A stretch of 51,940 bases of DNA from SIG710 sp045605745. Lineage in GTDB: Bacteria; Bacillota; Clostridia; Oscillospirales; CAG-272. Shown here piece by piece: positions 7,909-16,666 of the stretch. The position numbers and the translations under genes were made by a program. Positions within the stretch are counted from its first letter, which is position 1. Every line of letters begins with the position of its first letter. A model generated the notes under the pieces. It had not been told where the DNA came from, searched no databases, and saw only the letters and a list, made by a program, of their open reading frames with translations. The DNA lies in contig JAZUQN010000031.1 in the NCBI GenBank assembly GCA_045605745.1, positions 1-51,940 of the forward strand, written 5' to 3'.

Positions 7909-7946
7909 CAAAAAAATCAGGCTAAGACTTAAGCTTAGCCTGATTA
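7909..7946 (-). terminator. Terminator of the aminotransferase operon
   Basis: The 12-bp stem AATCAGGCTAAG/CTTAGCCTGATT is followed by a T-run on the minus strand. It starts just downstream of the aminotransferase stop codon. Confidence 0.8.
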
Positions 7947-7950
7947 CATT

Positions 7951-9117
7951 TTAAAATGTATTTATAAATTTTTCAATTCGCAAGAGCGCCTCGTCTATAT
8001 GCTTAATTGAATATGCATATGATATCCTTGCAAAGCCTTCGCCTGTTTTTCCAAAGGCAGTGCCGGGCACAATTGCACACTTATATTCATTCAGCAGCCT
8101 CTCGCAAAATTCATCGCTTGAAAGACCAAACTGTCCAATGTTCGGAAAAGCGTAAAAAGCCCCCTCCGGTTCAAAACATTCAATACCAATCTTTTCAAAC
8201 CTTTTCAGCAAATATTTGCGGCGGCGATCATATTCTTCCTTCATCATTTCAATATCCTCATCGCCGTTTTTAACAGCCTCAAGCGCTGCAAACTGACTTG
8301 TTGTCGGCGCACACATAATAACATACTGATGAAGCTTCAGCATTTGCTTTGCCAAAGCTGCAGGAGCAGCTATATATCCCATTCTCCAGCCTGTCATAGC
8401 ATAGCTTTTTGAAAATCCACTGGCAAGGATAGTGCGCTCCTTCATATCCTCAATATTTGCAATAGAGGTATGCTTTTTGCCGTATGTCAGCTCAGAATAA
8501 ATCTCATCAGAAAGCACAACGATATTTGTTTCCCGTATAACATCGGCAATATCCTCAAGCTCTTCCCTTGTAAGTATAGCACCTGTGGGATTATTGGGAT
8601 ACGCAAGCACGAGCATTTTAGTTTTTGGTGTTATAAGACTTCTCAGCTCCTCCGGATCAACCTTGAAATTGTTTTTTGCCTTGGTTTCAAGTATCACCGG
8701 CACGCCTCCTGCAAGGCGAACGGCAGGCTCATAGCAAACAAAGCACGGGGTGGGAATAATAACCTCATCCCCCGTCTCAACGCAGGCCCTAACCGCAAGA
8801 TCTATTGCCTCAGAGCCGCCAACCGTTACGACCACTTCACGCTCCCCATCATATTCGAGAGAAAATCGGCGTTTAAGATATTTTGCTATTTCAATTCTCA
8901 GCTCCAAAAGACCGGCGTTTGAAGTATAATATGTTTTTCCTTCCTTTAAACTGTCTATACCGGCTTCTCTGATGTGCCAAGGGGTGACAAAATCCGGCTG
9001 ACCAACCGTCAGACCAACCACTTCATCCCTGCCTTGAAGCAGGTCGAAAAATTTTCGTATACCTGAGGGCTTCATCTCGGTAACGGTTCGGGGTAGCACC
9101 TTTGAATAATCAAACAT
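7951..9117 (-). CDS. PLP-dependent aminotransferase, class I/II (aspartate aminotransferase-like)
   Basis: A 388-residue fold-type I aminotransferase. It shows the family landmarks GLTVGQPDFVTP, YTSNAGLLELR, NNPTGAILT and DEIYSELTY, and the PLP-lysine motif SGFSKSYAMTGWRMGY. The conserved arginine near the end that holds the substrate carboxylate is in GFARISYAYS. The amino donor and acceptor cannot be told from sequence; relatives act on aspartate, aromatic or branched-chain amino acids. Its ATG overlaps the stop codon of the Lrp/AsnC gene by one base (TAATG), so the two are translationally coupled. This suggests the regulator senses the amino acid handled by the enzyme. Confidence 0.88.
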   Translation of the reverse strand: MFDYSKVLPRTVTEMKPSGIRKFFDLLQGRDEVVGLTVGQPDFVTPWHIREAGIDSLKEGKTYYTSNAGLLELRIEIAKYLKRRFSLEYDGEREVVVTVGGSEAIDLAVRACVETGDEVIIPTPCFVCYEPAVRLAGGVPVILETKAKNNFKVDPEELRSLITPKTKMLVLAYPNNPTGAILTREELEDIADVIRETNIVVLSDEIYSELTYGKKHTSIANIEDMKERTILASGFSKSYAMTGWRMGYIAAPAALAKQMLKLHQYVIMCAPTTSQFAALEAVKNGDEDIEMMKEEYDRRRKYLLKRFEKIGIECFEPEGAFYAFPNIGQFGLSSDEFCERLLNEYKCAIVPGTAFGKTGEGFARISYAYSIKHIDEALLRIEKFINTF

Positions 9118-9590
9118 TACAGTTCTCCTCTGATATCTGCATCGGGCACTCTGTATTCAACGCCCTTGTCCTTATATTTACGCAGAACAAAATGAGTTGA
9201 GCAGGACATTACATCCTCCAGAGTTGAGAGCTTATGGGTCACAAAATAAGCAACCTCACGCAGAGTTTTGCCCTCGATAAGAACGGCAAGATCAAAAACG
9301 CCGCTCATAAGGTACACACTCTGAACCTCAGGATATTGGCTTATAGTTCTTGCAACCTTGTCATAGCCAAAATCATGCTTTGGAGTGATCTTGACCTCGA
9401 TGAACGCACTTACATATTCACGATCGGTCTTATCCCAGTCAACCAGTGCTTGGTATCCAAGAATAACACCTTCCTTTTCATATTTATCAATAGTGGCTCG
9501 AAGCTCATCCTCGCTTCGGTCGCACATTGCTGCAAGCTGTTCAACCGTATATGTTGCATTTTGCTCAAGCAGGTTTAAAATCTTATCCAT
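9117..9590 (-). CDS. Lrp/AsnC family transcriptional regulator
   Basis: A 157-residue regulator with an amino-terminal helix-turn-helix (about 1-50: MDKILNLLEQNATYTVEQLA then SEDELRATIDKYEKEGVILG) and an AsnC ligand-binding/oligomerisation domain (about 65-145: YVSAFIEVKITPKHD, YLMSGVFDLAVLIEG, STLEDVMSCSTHFVL). Members bind amino acids and control nearby metabolic genes. I chose the ATG at 9590, with GGAGGGAG six bases upstream, over an in-frame codon at 9611. It is the middle gene of a mutS-like/lrp/aminotransferase run. Confidence 0.9.
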   Translation of the reverse strand: MDKILNLLEQNATYTVEQLAAMCDRSEDELRATIDKYEKEGVILGYQALVDWDKTDREYVSAFIEVKITPKHDFGYDKVARTISQYPEVQSVYLMSGVFDLAVLIEGKTLREVAYFVTHKLSTLEDVMSCSTHFVLRKYKDKGVEYRVPDADIRGEL

Positions 9591-9621
9591 TTTTATCTCC
9601 CTCCGCATCAAAGATGCAAAA

Positions 9622-11223
9622 TTATTTTATTCGCTTAATAATATTATCGTATGTGAGGCCGTATTTTTCGGCAATATCTCTTGCATAGCTCTTTCCGTCA
9701 GGCTTAGCTCGCACTATCTTAAATGAACGCTTGCCATCATAAATTCCCGCAACAAGAGTGTCTATCCTTCCGCCGCCTTCTTTTTCGCTTTGCTCGTTTA
9801 TGCGGTCTATCTCGGCGGCAAGCTCGTGAAGATGCGTTGAAAAAAGGCAACGGCAGCCAAATTTTGCAAGGCCCGACAGCACCTCAGCAGCAATATATGA
9901 AGCCTCATATGAGCCTGTTGACGAAAGGGATTCATCAAGGAGAACAAGACTGTTCTTAGTTATCTTATCAAAAATGTCCATAAGTCTTGCACATTCTTCG
10001 CCAAGTCGTCCCTTATCAATAGTGTCATCAGAACCGGTTGGAAAATGAGTGAAGATGCCGTCCACCGGGCTTATGGTTGCCTCTGATGCCGGCACAAACA
10101 TTCCAAGCTGCATCATAGCCTGAGCAAGACCAATAGCACAGGTAATGACGCTCTTGCCGCCACGGTTAGGCCCGGTTAAAACAAACACAGATGCCTCAGA
10201 ATCAAATCGAATGTCATTTGGCACAACCTCGTCTTCGATTTTCAAAGCAACGCAGGGGTTATAAAGATCCCTCGCAATAAATTTTCCCTCCTCCATCGGC
10301 ACAATAGTTGGAGTGACCAGCTTGCAGCCTTTAGCCTCAAGATCGCGCATCATTGCAGTTGCCTTACCGATAAATTCGATCTCGGGCATAAGATTAAGCA
10401 GAAAATCAGTGTTTTCAAGAACATATGTCTGAACGATTTTTTTCCAAGAACGGAGGGATGATTTATAAACATCATTTATTGCGGAGTTAAATGCAAGAGA
10501 AAGTGCTGTCTTTTGATTCTCATTCTGCTTTTTGCCAAATGGAACAAGGCTTGCAATGCAGGTGTAACCATCATTTTTCTGACCTATATGGAGAATCTTG
10601 TCAAGAACATCACCCGAACGGAATTTTTCGGGGTTTATCGAAAGAACACCTGCCTCCGTTGCTCTGAGCTGAGCGTCAAGATTAACTCCGATAGTGACAG
10701 ATTTTATTTCACGCACACGGTTTGTAAGCTCGTTCAGCTTAACATTCAGTTCTTTATAATATTCGCTTTCAGAAAGCTCGTATATCCTATCGGCAAGCAT
10801 CTTGAACGCCTCGCTCTTAAGAGAATCACGAAGGGGCAGAAGATAGCGCCTTAGGAGATCTACGCTTGAAATATAAAGCTCTATTTCCGTGATGCACATA
10901 AGATAGTCCTCGGCATTTCCGGTGTCAGCCTCGAGGCGGCGCAGCTCTCCTATATCGGAAAGTATGGGAATAACCGAGTTTAACATTTTGCCAAGATCCT
11001 CAAAATCAAGCATATCGCGAAACATAGTGCGGCGATAATCCATCACGGCACTGTCAGTTGTGAAATACTCGCAAAGGTCACGGCTGCTTGGATTTAGAAA
11101 TTCAAGAAGTCCAAGCTCGCCGAGCTCATCCATGCTGATATTCGGAACATCATTCTGAACAGAAGTGCTCAAGCCGTTTTCTTTAAGGGGATAAAGCAAA
11201 CTGAAATTTTTAAGATCGTTCAT
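9622..11223 (-). CDS. MutS-family ATPase without mismatch-recognition domain
   Basis: A 533-residue protein. The carboxy half is the MutS domain V ATPase with Walker A LTGPNRGGKSVIT, Walker B SLVLLDESLSSTGS and the switch CLFSTHLHELAA. The amino half is helical and fits the MutS core/lever domains, but there is no domain I (Phe-x-Glu mismatch reader) and no Smr nuclease tail as in MutS2. It is therefore a short MutS-like protein of unknown role, as in the MutS-related stand-alone families. I chose the ATG at 11223 (GGAG six to seven bases upstream) over a TTG at 11235 that overlaps the ribosome site. The lrp start is 31 bp downstream, suggesting one operon. Confidence 0.82.
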   Translation of the reverse strand: MNDLKNFSLLYPLKENGLSTSVQNDVPNISMDELGELGLLEFLNPSSRDLCEYFTTDSAVMDYRRTMFRDMLDFEDLGKMLNSVIPILSDIGELRRLEADTGNAEDYLMCITEIELYISSVDLLRRYLLPLRDSLKSEAFKMLADRIYELSESEYYKELNVKLNELTNRVREIKSVTIGVNLDAQLRATEAGVLSINPEKFRSGDVLDKILHIGQKNDGYTCIASLVPFGKKQNENQKTALSLAFNSAINDVYKSSLRSWKKIVQTYVLENTDFLLNLMPEIEFIGKATAMMRDLEAKGCKLVTPTIVPMEEGKFIARDLYNPCVALKIEDEVVPNDIRFDSEASVFVLTGPNRGGKSVITCAIGLAQAMMQLGMFVPASEATISPVDGIFTHFPTGSDDTIDKGRLGEECARLMDIFDKITKNSLVLLDESLSSTGSYEASYIAAEVLSGLAKFGCRCLFSTHLHELAAEIDRINEQSEKEGGGRIDTLVAGIYDGKRSFKIVRAKPDGKSYARDIAEKYGLTYDNIIKRIK

Positions 11224-11262
11224 TTTTTTCTCCAAAAAATTAATTACTATATATTATAACGC

Positions 11263-11291
11263 ATTTATTTCCTTTTTGCAATATTATTTTA
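11263..11291 (-). promoter_or_regulatory. Promoter of the mutS-like/lrp/aminotransferase operon
   Basis: On the minus strand: TTGCAA, 17 bp, TATAAT, about 40 bp upstream of the ATG at 11223. Confidence 0.7.
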
Positions 11292-11330
11292 AAAAAGTAT
11301 TGCATTTGTTCTTAAAAAAGAGAAAGCTAC

Positions 11331-11359
11331 TTGAAAAATACAAATAAATGTGGTAGAGT
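11331..11359 (+). promoter_or_regulatory. Promoter of uxaC
   Basis: TTGAAA (11331-11336), 17 bp, TAGAGT (11354-11359) preceded by TGTGG, an extended -10. Confidence 0.6.
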
Positions 11360-11392
11360 TACAATGAGTAAATTTACAAAGGAGAGGGTTTT

Positions 11393-12811
11393 ATGAAAAA
11401 TTTTATGGATGAAAAATTTTTGCTTTCTAATGAGACAGCAGAAATACTTTATGAAAACTATGCTTCAAAAATGCCAATTATCGATTATCACTGCCATCTT
11501 CCGATAAAGGAAATTGCTGACAATGTTTCATATTCTAACATAACCGAGCTTTGGCTTTCAGGCGACCATTATAAATGGAGAGCAATGCGCTCTTGCGGTG
11601 TTGATGAAAAATTCATCACGGGGGATTCCTCTGCATATGAGAAGTTCCGGCATTATTGCAAAATCATGCCCTCTCTTATCGGCAACCCTGTTTATCACTG
11701 GAGCCATCTTGAGCTTCGCCGCTATTTCGATTGCGATCTCATCATAAACGAAAAGAACTGCGATGAGATATGGAGAATCACTGCAGAAAAGTTGGCAAAT
11801 CCCGATATGAGCGCAAGAAGCCTTATCGAAAAGAGCAACTGCGTTCTTCTCTGCACAACAGATGATCCTGCTGATTCTCTTGAATATCACAAGCAGATCG
11901 CAGAAGACAAGAGCTTTAAAACACAGGTTCTGCCTGCATTCCGCCCCGATATGGGTATAAATATCGACCGTGAAGGCATAACAGCATATATCGAAAAGCT
12001 GGGACTATCTAACGGAAAAACCATCACAGACCTAAAGAGCCTTATGGAGGCATATGAGGTATCACTTGACAGATTTGAAGCTCTCGGCTGTAAAACAGCA
12101 GACCACGGAATGGATGAGATCACCTTTGTAAAGCCTGATGAATATCACGCAGATCTTATCTTTAAAAAGGCTCTCGCATCTGACGGCAAGGATGTAACTG
12201 CTGAAGAATTTACTCTCTTTAAGAGCGAAATGATGTATTTCTTTGGCAAGCAATATAAAAAGCGCGGTTGGGTTATGCAAATACACTTTGGCGTTGCACG
12301 CAACCCCAACTCGATAATGTTCAAAAAGCTTGGTAAGGATAGCGGATATGACAATATTCACGGTCAGAGCTACACGAGAAATCTTGGATATCTGCTTGAT
12401 TATCTTATGGTTAATGAAGCACTTCCGAGAACCGTCATTTATTCCATCAATCCTGCAGATAACGAAGCAATAGGCACGCTTCTCGGCTCTTTCCAGAGCT
12501 CAAATGATAATATGCCAACCGTTATGCAGGGCAGTGCTTGGTGGTTCAATGATAATATAGACGGCATGAGAAACCAGATGAGATCTCTTGCAAATCTCAG
12601 TGCTTTTGGCAAGTTTCTCGGTATGCTGACAGACTCCAGAAGCTTCACCTCCTATCCTCGTCATGAATACTTCCGCCGCATACTCTGCGATATTATTGGA
12701 ACCTGGGTTGAGGAAGGTCTTTACCCTGCCGAATTTGACGATTTGGCACAGCTCGTTTGCGATATTTGCTATAATAACACCAAGGATTTCTTCGGTTTTG
12801 ATCTTGTTTAA
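11393..12811 (+). CDS. uxaC: Glucuronate (uronate) isomerase
   Basis: Amidohydrolase-superfamily isomerase of 472 residues that interconverts D-glucuronate/D-fructuronate and D-galacturonate/D-tagaturonate in hexuronate catabolism. Signatures are the early metal motif IIDYHCHLP, the uronate-isomerase block NITELWLSGDHYKWRAMRS with CGVDEKFITG, VYHWSHLELRRYF, MQIHFGVARN and LTDSRSFTSYPRHEYFRR. The length is standard and AAAGGAGAGG precedes the ATG. It has its own promoter and a strong terminator, so it appears monocistronic. No other hexuronate gene (uxaA/B, kdgK) is present, so the pathway must be completed elsewhere. Confidence 0.95.
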   Translation: MKNFMDEKFLLSNETAEILYENYASKMPIIDYHCHLPIKEIADNVSYSNITELWLSGDHYKWRAMRSCGVDEKFITGDSSAYEKFRHYCKIMPSLIGNPVYHWSHLELRRYFDCDLIINEKNCDEIWRITAEKLANPDMSARSLIEKSNCVLLCTTDDPADSLEYHKQIAEDKSFKTQVLPAFRPDMGINIDREGITAYIEKLGLSNGKTITDLKSLMEAYEVSLDRFEALGCKTADHGMDEITFVKPDEYHADLIFKKALASDGKDVTAEEFTLFKSEMMYFFGKQYKKRGWVMQIHFGVARNPNSIMFKKLGKDSGYDNIHGQSYTRNLGYLLDYLMVNEALPRTVIYSINPADNEAIGTLLGSFQSSNDNMPTVMQGSAWWFNDNIDGMRNQMRSLANLSAFGKFLGMLTDSRSFTSYPRHEYFRRILCDIIGTWVEEGLYPAEFDDLAQLVCDICYNNTKDFFGFDLV

Positions 12812-12834
12812 CGCAACCATAAAAAGCTTTTAAT

Positions 12835-12875
12835 AAAAAACGGGGCTGAGCCAAAAGGCTCAGCCCCGTTTTTGC
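12835..12875 (+). terminator. Strong intrinsic terminator after uxaC
   Basis: AAAACGGGGCTGAGCC/GGCTCAGCCCCGTTTTT around an AAAA loop. It also has T-rich character on the other strand and may serve the convergent gene at 12931. Confidence 0.9.
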
Positions 12876-12930
12876 AATTATTTAGAAATGCTCCATCGAG
12901 ATTTTATCGGGATAAATGATAATTCAACAT

Positions 12931-14070
12931 TTATTCTTTTATCGCCTCGTATATCAGGTTTCTTATGCAAGGATGAGCACGCTCATAAAGATAACTACTA
13001 CCACGCACATGAGTGGTCAAAAATACGGAAAGCTTTTCACAGGGGTCGATAATTGCATAAGAGCAGGCTGCTCCGTCCCAACCAAATTCACCCACATTGC
13101 TTTTTGAAAGAGAAGCAAGAGGATTCATCATAACTCTACCGCAAAGGCCGTAACCGTAGCCATACCATCTTGGGGACTGTGTGTAGGTTCTGAATTGAGC
13201 ATCGGTTGTAAGGCGATTGACACCAAGCATTGCAACAGTTTCCTTTTTCAGAAGCCTGTAGCCGTTTTCAGCTTCGCCGTCATTTGCAACAGCATCTATT
13301 ATCTTTGAATAATCGCTGAGATTGGAATAAAGTCCGGCTCCACCGCTTTCATATTTATCGCTAAGGCAATAATTATTATATGGCGCATTTGCTGTGGCTT
13401 TGTTAAACACCGAATCATAAGAATACTGAACCGTCATCCTCTTTTCATCACTCGGAGAAAGATGAAATCCCATATTTTTTATTCCGAGGGGGGTGAACAT
13501 TATCATATCAAGATAATCACCGAACGTCATTCCCGAAACGACCTCGATAACAGCCGCAAGAACATCATGGCAAAGGCTATAGCGATAATTTGTGCCCGGC
13601 TCAAATTCAAGAGGAGTGCGTGAAAGCACCGAAACAATCTCTCTTGTGCTTGCTTTGGGATTTGCTCGAGCCTCCATAAATTCAGGAGTTCCAAAATCAT
13701 ATGTAAAGCCTGCGCTCATTGTGAAAAGGTGCAAAATTGTGATCTTGTTTTTGGCATCAACAATCTGACCGTCTCCTGCTTTAACCTTCATATTTGCAAA
13801 TTCGGGCAGATATTTATCAAGTGTATCCTCAAGCCTAAGTCTTCCCTCTTCAACAAGTCTCATTGCGGCAAGACAGGTGATGACCTTTGTACAGGAAAAC
13901 AGCCAATAAAGATGCTCGTCACAAAGCTTTACCTGTTTTTCAGCATCCGCATATCCCATAAAATGCCGGAGAAGTATATCATGCCCCTGTCGCACTTCAA
14001 TGCCGCAAAGGTTTATATCAACCTGCTGCAGTGAATCAATAAAATCTTTAACCTTTTTTAAATCTGCCAT
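12931..14070 (-). CDS. Serine hydrolase of the beta-lactamase/esterase (class C-like) family
   Basis: A 379-residue beta-lactamase-related protein with the penicillin-binding fold motifs. The nucleophile is in SCTKVIT (SxxK, about residue 59). The YxN-like element is YRYSLCHDVLA, followed by GGAGLYSNLSDYSKI, and the late GWDGAA occupies the KTG-box position. There is no signal peptide, so it is cytosolic; relatives include esterases and D-aminopeptidases rather than true beta-lactamases. The substrate is unknown. It starts 16 bp after the stop of the upstream alpha/beta hydrolase, so the two form an operon. The uxaC terminator lies beyond its stop codon. Confidence 0.82.
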   Translation of the reverse strand: MADLKKVKDFIDSLQQVDINLCGIEVRQGHDILLRHFMGYADAEKQVKLCDEHLYWLFSCTKVITCLAAMRLVEEGRLRLEDTLDKYLPEFANMKVKAGDGQIVDAKNKITILHLFTMSAGFTYDFGTPEFMEARANPKASTREIVSVLSRTPLEFEPGTNYRYSLCHDVLAAVIEVVSGMTFGDYLDMIMFTPLGIKNMGFHLSPSDEKRMTVQYSYDSVFNKATANAPYNNYCLSDKYESGGAGLYSNLSDYSKIIDAVANDGEAENGYRLLKKETVAMLGVNRLTTDAQFRTYTQSPRWYGYGYGLCGRVMMNPLASLSKSNVGEFGWDGAACSYAIIDPCEKLSVFLTTHVRGSSYLYERAHPCIRNLIYEAIKE

Positions 14071-14086
14071 TTTCTTTTTTCTCTAT

Positions 14087-14923
14087 TCATTCAAAATGCT
14101 TTGCAGGTTTAACTGTTTCTATCCACTGAATAGCAAGTGGGAACCATGTTCTGAGATGCTCGTGGAGTTTTGTGTTTTGTCCGCTTGAAACCTCAGGGGT
14201 TGCAAGGGATATACCGTGACTTCCCTCGGGATATATATGAAGCTCAAAAGGAACACCGTTTTCTCTAAGTGCTCCGGCCATAATTAGGGAGTTTTCAACC
14301 GGCACACAGTTATCGGCAAAGCTATGCCAAATAAATGCCGGTGGAGTTTCTCTGTCAACAAAATTTTCAAGAGAGAAGCGTGCCATTTCCTCGTCTGTTG
14401 CGTCATCCTTTCCGCAAAGATTGAGGAAGGAGCCTCTGTGGGCAAATTCTCCCGAGGTTATAACCGGATAAGAGAGAATCATGCCCGTTGGGCGGCAAAT
14501 ACCGTCCGAAACATCACCAAGAGCGTCTGCAATAATTGGGTGCTTCCAGAAAACTCCTGTTGAGCCTGCAAGATGTCCTCCTGCAGAAAAGCCCACGGTG
14601 AAAACATAATCGGGATCAATGCTGAAATGACGAGCATTTTCTCTGATATACTTAATTGCAGTGAGGGCTTGAATCTGTGGACGGAAATCGGCGGCATACG
14701 GCTTAACACTGTAGCAAAGAACAAAGGCATTAAAGCCGGCGGCAAGAAAAGCTCTTGCAACCGCATCACCCTCCCTGTCAGTACAAAGCATGCCATATCC
14801 GCCACCGGGAATGACAAGAACTGCCTTTCTCAGCGGTTCAAAATTCGGCATATTATCACATATATATGCCTTTAAAAATGTTTTTTCATCATTTGGAAAA
14901 AGATTTATGTCTTCAAATCTCAT
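14087..14923 (-). CDS. Alpha/beta hydrolase, acetyl-esterase-like (BD-FAE/Aes type)
   Basis: A 278-residue esterase. The oxyanion motif is IPGGGYGMLC, the nucleophile elbow GFSAGGHLAGS. The catalytic Asp is likely in FADNCVPVENS and the His in YPEGSHGISLA. There is no signal peptide. Relatives deacetylate oligosaccharides or act as feruloyl-type esterases. I chose the ATG at 14923 with GAGGTG six bases upstream; an in-frame GTG at 14932 lies inside that ribosome site. It is the first gene of a two-gene operon with the serine hydrolase and divergent from the flippase gene. The sugar substrate is not shown by the context; uxaC and the mannan island are only loosely suggestive. Confidence 0.85.
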   Translation of the reverse strand: MRFEDINLFPNDEKTFLKAYICDNMPNFEPLRKAVLVIPGGGYGMLCTDREGDAVARAFLAAGFNAFVLCYSVKPYAADFRPQIQALTAIKYIRENARHFSIDPDYVFTVGFSAGGHLAGSTGVFWKHPIIADALGDVSDGICRPTGMILSYPVITSGEFAHRGSFLNLCGKDDATDEEMARFSLENFVDRETPPAFIWHSFADNCVPVENSLIMAGALRENGVPFELHIYPEGSHGISLATPEVSSGQNTKLHEHLRTWFPLAIQWIETVKPAKHFE

Positions 14924-14957
14924 GCTTAACACCTCAGATATAATTTATATTGTATTA

Positions 14958-14986
14958 ATGTTATCACATTTCTCGGTTTTTTTCAA
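14958..14986 (-). promoter_or_regulatory. Promoter of the two-hydrolase operon
   Basis: On the minus strand: TTGAAA, 17 bp, TAACAT with extended TG. Its -10 and -35 are identical to those of the divergent promoter at 15007. Confidence 0.65.
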
Positions 14987-15006
14987 GTATTTTTTGGAAA
15001 TCTCTA

Positions 15007-15035
15007 TTGAAAAAAATACAAAATTGTGGTAACAT
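15007..15035 (+). promoter_or_regulatory. Promoter of the flippase gene
   Basis: TTGAAA (15007-15012), 17 bp, TAACAT (15030-15035) with extended TG. The start codon is about 50 bp downstream. Confidence 0.65.
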
Positions 15036-15083
15036 AAAACAAATAGTAGCTTTAGATCGAACAAAATAAAAAGTAGGTTAATA

Positions 15084-16511
15084 ATGGATAAATATAAGAA
15101 ATTAGTTTCAAACACAGCAATACTCAGTGTTGGTACGTTGGCCTCGAAGGTGCTGGTTTATCTTCTGTTGCCGCTATATACCGGCTATCTGAGTACAAGC
15201 GAATACGGAACAGCTGAGCTTATTTCTCAAACCGCAAATCTTCTTTTGCCTATTCTTGCAGTTGGAATGGTTGATGCAGTGTTCCGCTTTGCTATAGACA
15301 GCGAAGGAGAGGACGGCAGAAAAAAGGTATTCTGTGTCAGCACATATATGATAGTCATAGGCTCTCTCGTGGCCCTTGCGCTAATACCCATTCTTGAGCT
15401 AACCGGTTTTTTCGAGGGCTATTCTTGGCTCATTCCCCTTTATGTAATTGCTTCAAATTTTCATTGTTCTGCCGCACATTTTTTGCGTGGCTCCGGAATG
15501 ACCAAGCTTTTTGCCCTTCAGGGCATTCTGACAACCGCAATTACAATTGCACTTAATATCCTTTTTCTCGTTGTTTTTAAAATGGGAATAGCAGGCTATG
15601 TTCTTTCGGTTGTTCTTGCAGATTTTATAATGACTGCCTTCCTTTATGTAAAAGAAAAGCTTTTCGGTTATCTCCGATATTCAAATTTCGATACCGAGCT
15701 TCTCAAAAAAATGATAAAATACAGCGTTCCGATGATCCCTACAACGATCTTTTGGTGGATAACCAATGTCTCGGATAGATATATGATTGTAGGAATTATT
15801 GGCGGTGATATAGGAGAGGCAGTAAACGGACTTTACACTGCAGCATTCAAGGTGCCAACGCTGCTTATTCTCGTCTCGGGAATTTTCAGTGAGGCCTGGC
15901 AATATTCTGCTGTGACCGATGGCGCAGATTCAGATAGAAGACGCTTTTTTTCAAGAGTGTTTGACTCATTTCAATCAATAGTGTTTTTCGGAGCTTCCTG
16001 CCTTATCATTCTATCAAAGCTGTTTTCTGCTCTCCTTTTCGCAGATTCATATTATGAAGCTTGGAAATATATGCCCATCCTTGTTGTGGCAACCGTTTTT
16101 TCAAGCCTTGTAACCTTTATGTCAAGCGTTTATGTTAAGCATAAGAGATCTTTCAATTCATTTATAACTGCCATGATCGGTGCATTTACCAATGTGGTGT
16201 TGAACCTTATTCTCATTCCAAAGCACGGTGCACAGGGAGCCGCAATTGCAACTGCGGCTTGCTATGTTGTTGTTTATATTATACGCTCTATTGATACTCA
16301 AAGATATGAAAAATTTAATACAAAGCCATTTGTTATGGTCATCAATTCCCTTATTATAGCCTTTCAGTCTATAACGATGCTCCTATTCAAAAAATACTGG
16401 CTTATATGCGGAATTTTTTCGGTTTGTGCCATAGGGCTTATCAATTTTAGAGCACTGCTTTCTTCCGCAAAAACGGTTGTTGGCAGTGCGCTTGGCAAAA
16501 TAAAGAGATAA
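15084..16511 (+). CDS. Polysaccharide flippase, Wzx/MOP (MATE-like) superfamily
   Basis: A 475-residue polytopic membrane protein with about 12-14 hydrophobic segments. The amino-terminal signature LPLYTGYLSTSEYGTAELI is typical of Wzx/RfbX-type flippases, which move undecaprenyl-linked oligosaccharides across the membrane. Later landmarks are SVPMIPTTIFWWITNVSDRY and a carboxy half with HGAQGAAIATAACYVV, both conserved in this superfamily. It stands alone between its own promoter and the rplS promoter, without glycosyltransferase neighbours, so the lipid-linked substrate is unknown. No terminator is visible between it and rplS; the A-rich gap does not form a hairpin. Confidence 0.87.
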   Translation: MDKYKKLVSNTAILSVGTLASKVLVYLLLPLYTGYLSTSEYGTAELISQTANLLLPILAVGMVDAVFRFAIDSEGEDGRKKVFCVSTYMIVIGSLVALALIPILELTGFFEGYSWLIPLYVIASNFHCSAAHFLRGSGMTKLFALQGILTTAITIALNILFLVVFKMGIAGYVLSVVLADFIMTAFLYVKEKLFGYLRYSNFDTELLKKMIKYSVPMIPTTIFWWITNVSDRYMIVGIIGGDIGEAVNGLYTAAFKVPTLLILVSGIFSEAWQYSAVTDGADSDRRRFFSRVFDSFQSIVFFGASCLIILSKLFSALLFADSYYEAWKYMPILVVATVFSSLVTFMSSVYVKHKRSFNSFITAMIGAFTNVVLNLILIPKHGAQGAAIATAACYVVVYIIRSIDTQRYEKFNTKPFVMVINSLIIAFQSITMLLFKKYWLICGIFSVCAIGLINFRALLSSAKTVVGSALGKIKR

Positions 16512-16546
16512 TTTTACAAAAAAATCAAAAAAATTCAAAAAAGCTA

Positions 16547-16575
16547 TTGCAAAATCAAAAAGATTATGTTATAAT
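16547..16575 (+). promoter_or_regulatory. Strong rplS promoter with A-tract UP element
   Basis: TTGCAA (16547-16552), 17 bp, TATAAT (16570-16575) preceded by TG. Immediately upstream (16517-16542) are three A-tracts spaced about one helical turn apart. This resembles an UP element, as expected for a ribosomal protein gene. Confidence 0.75.
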
Positions 16576-16609
16576 ATCCGTGTTATGCGTATTTTGCATA
16601 AAGAATTAA

Positions 16610-16644
16610 GAATGGTCCTCTGCCTATGCTCGGCACGAACATTC
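16610..16644 (+). promoter_or_regulatory. Structured leader of rplS mRNA, possible L19 autoregulatory element
   Basis: In the 5' UTR, GAATG (16610-16614) can pair with CATTC (16640-16644), and inside it TGCC pairs with GGCA around TATGCTC. Ribosomal protein L19 leaders that bind L19 are known in Firmicutes. I infer a similar role from position and nested stems only and could not compare it with a covariance model. Confidence 0.45.
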
Positions 16645-16666
16645 GGATTATAAGGAGGAGCCAAAA

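Noticed and set aside
15084..16511. Capsule or exopolysaccharide cluster around the flippase
   Set aside because: No glycosyltransferase, polymerase or sugar-nucleotide gene adjoins it; the flippase stands alone.
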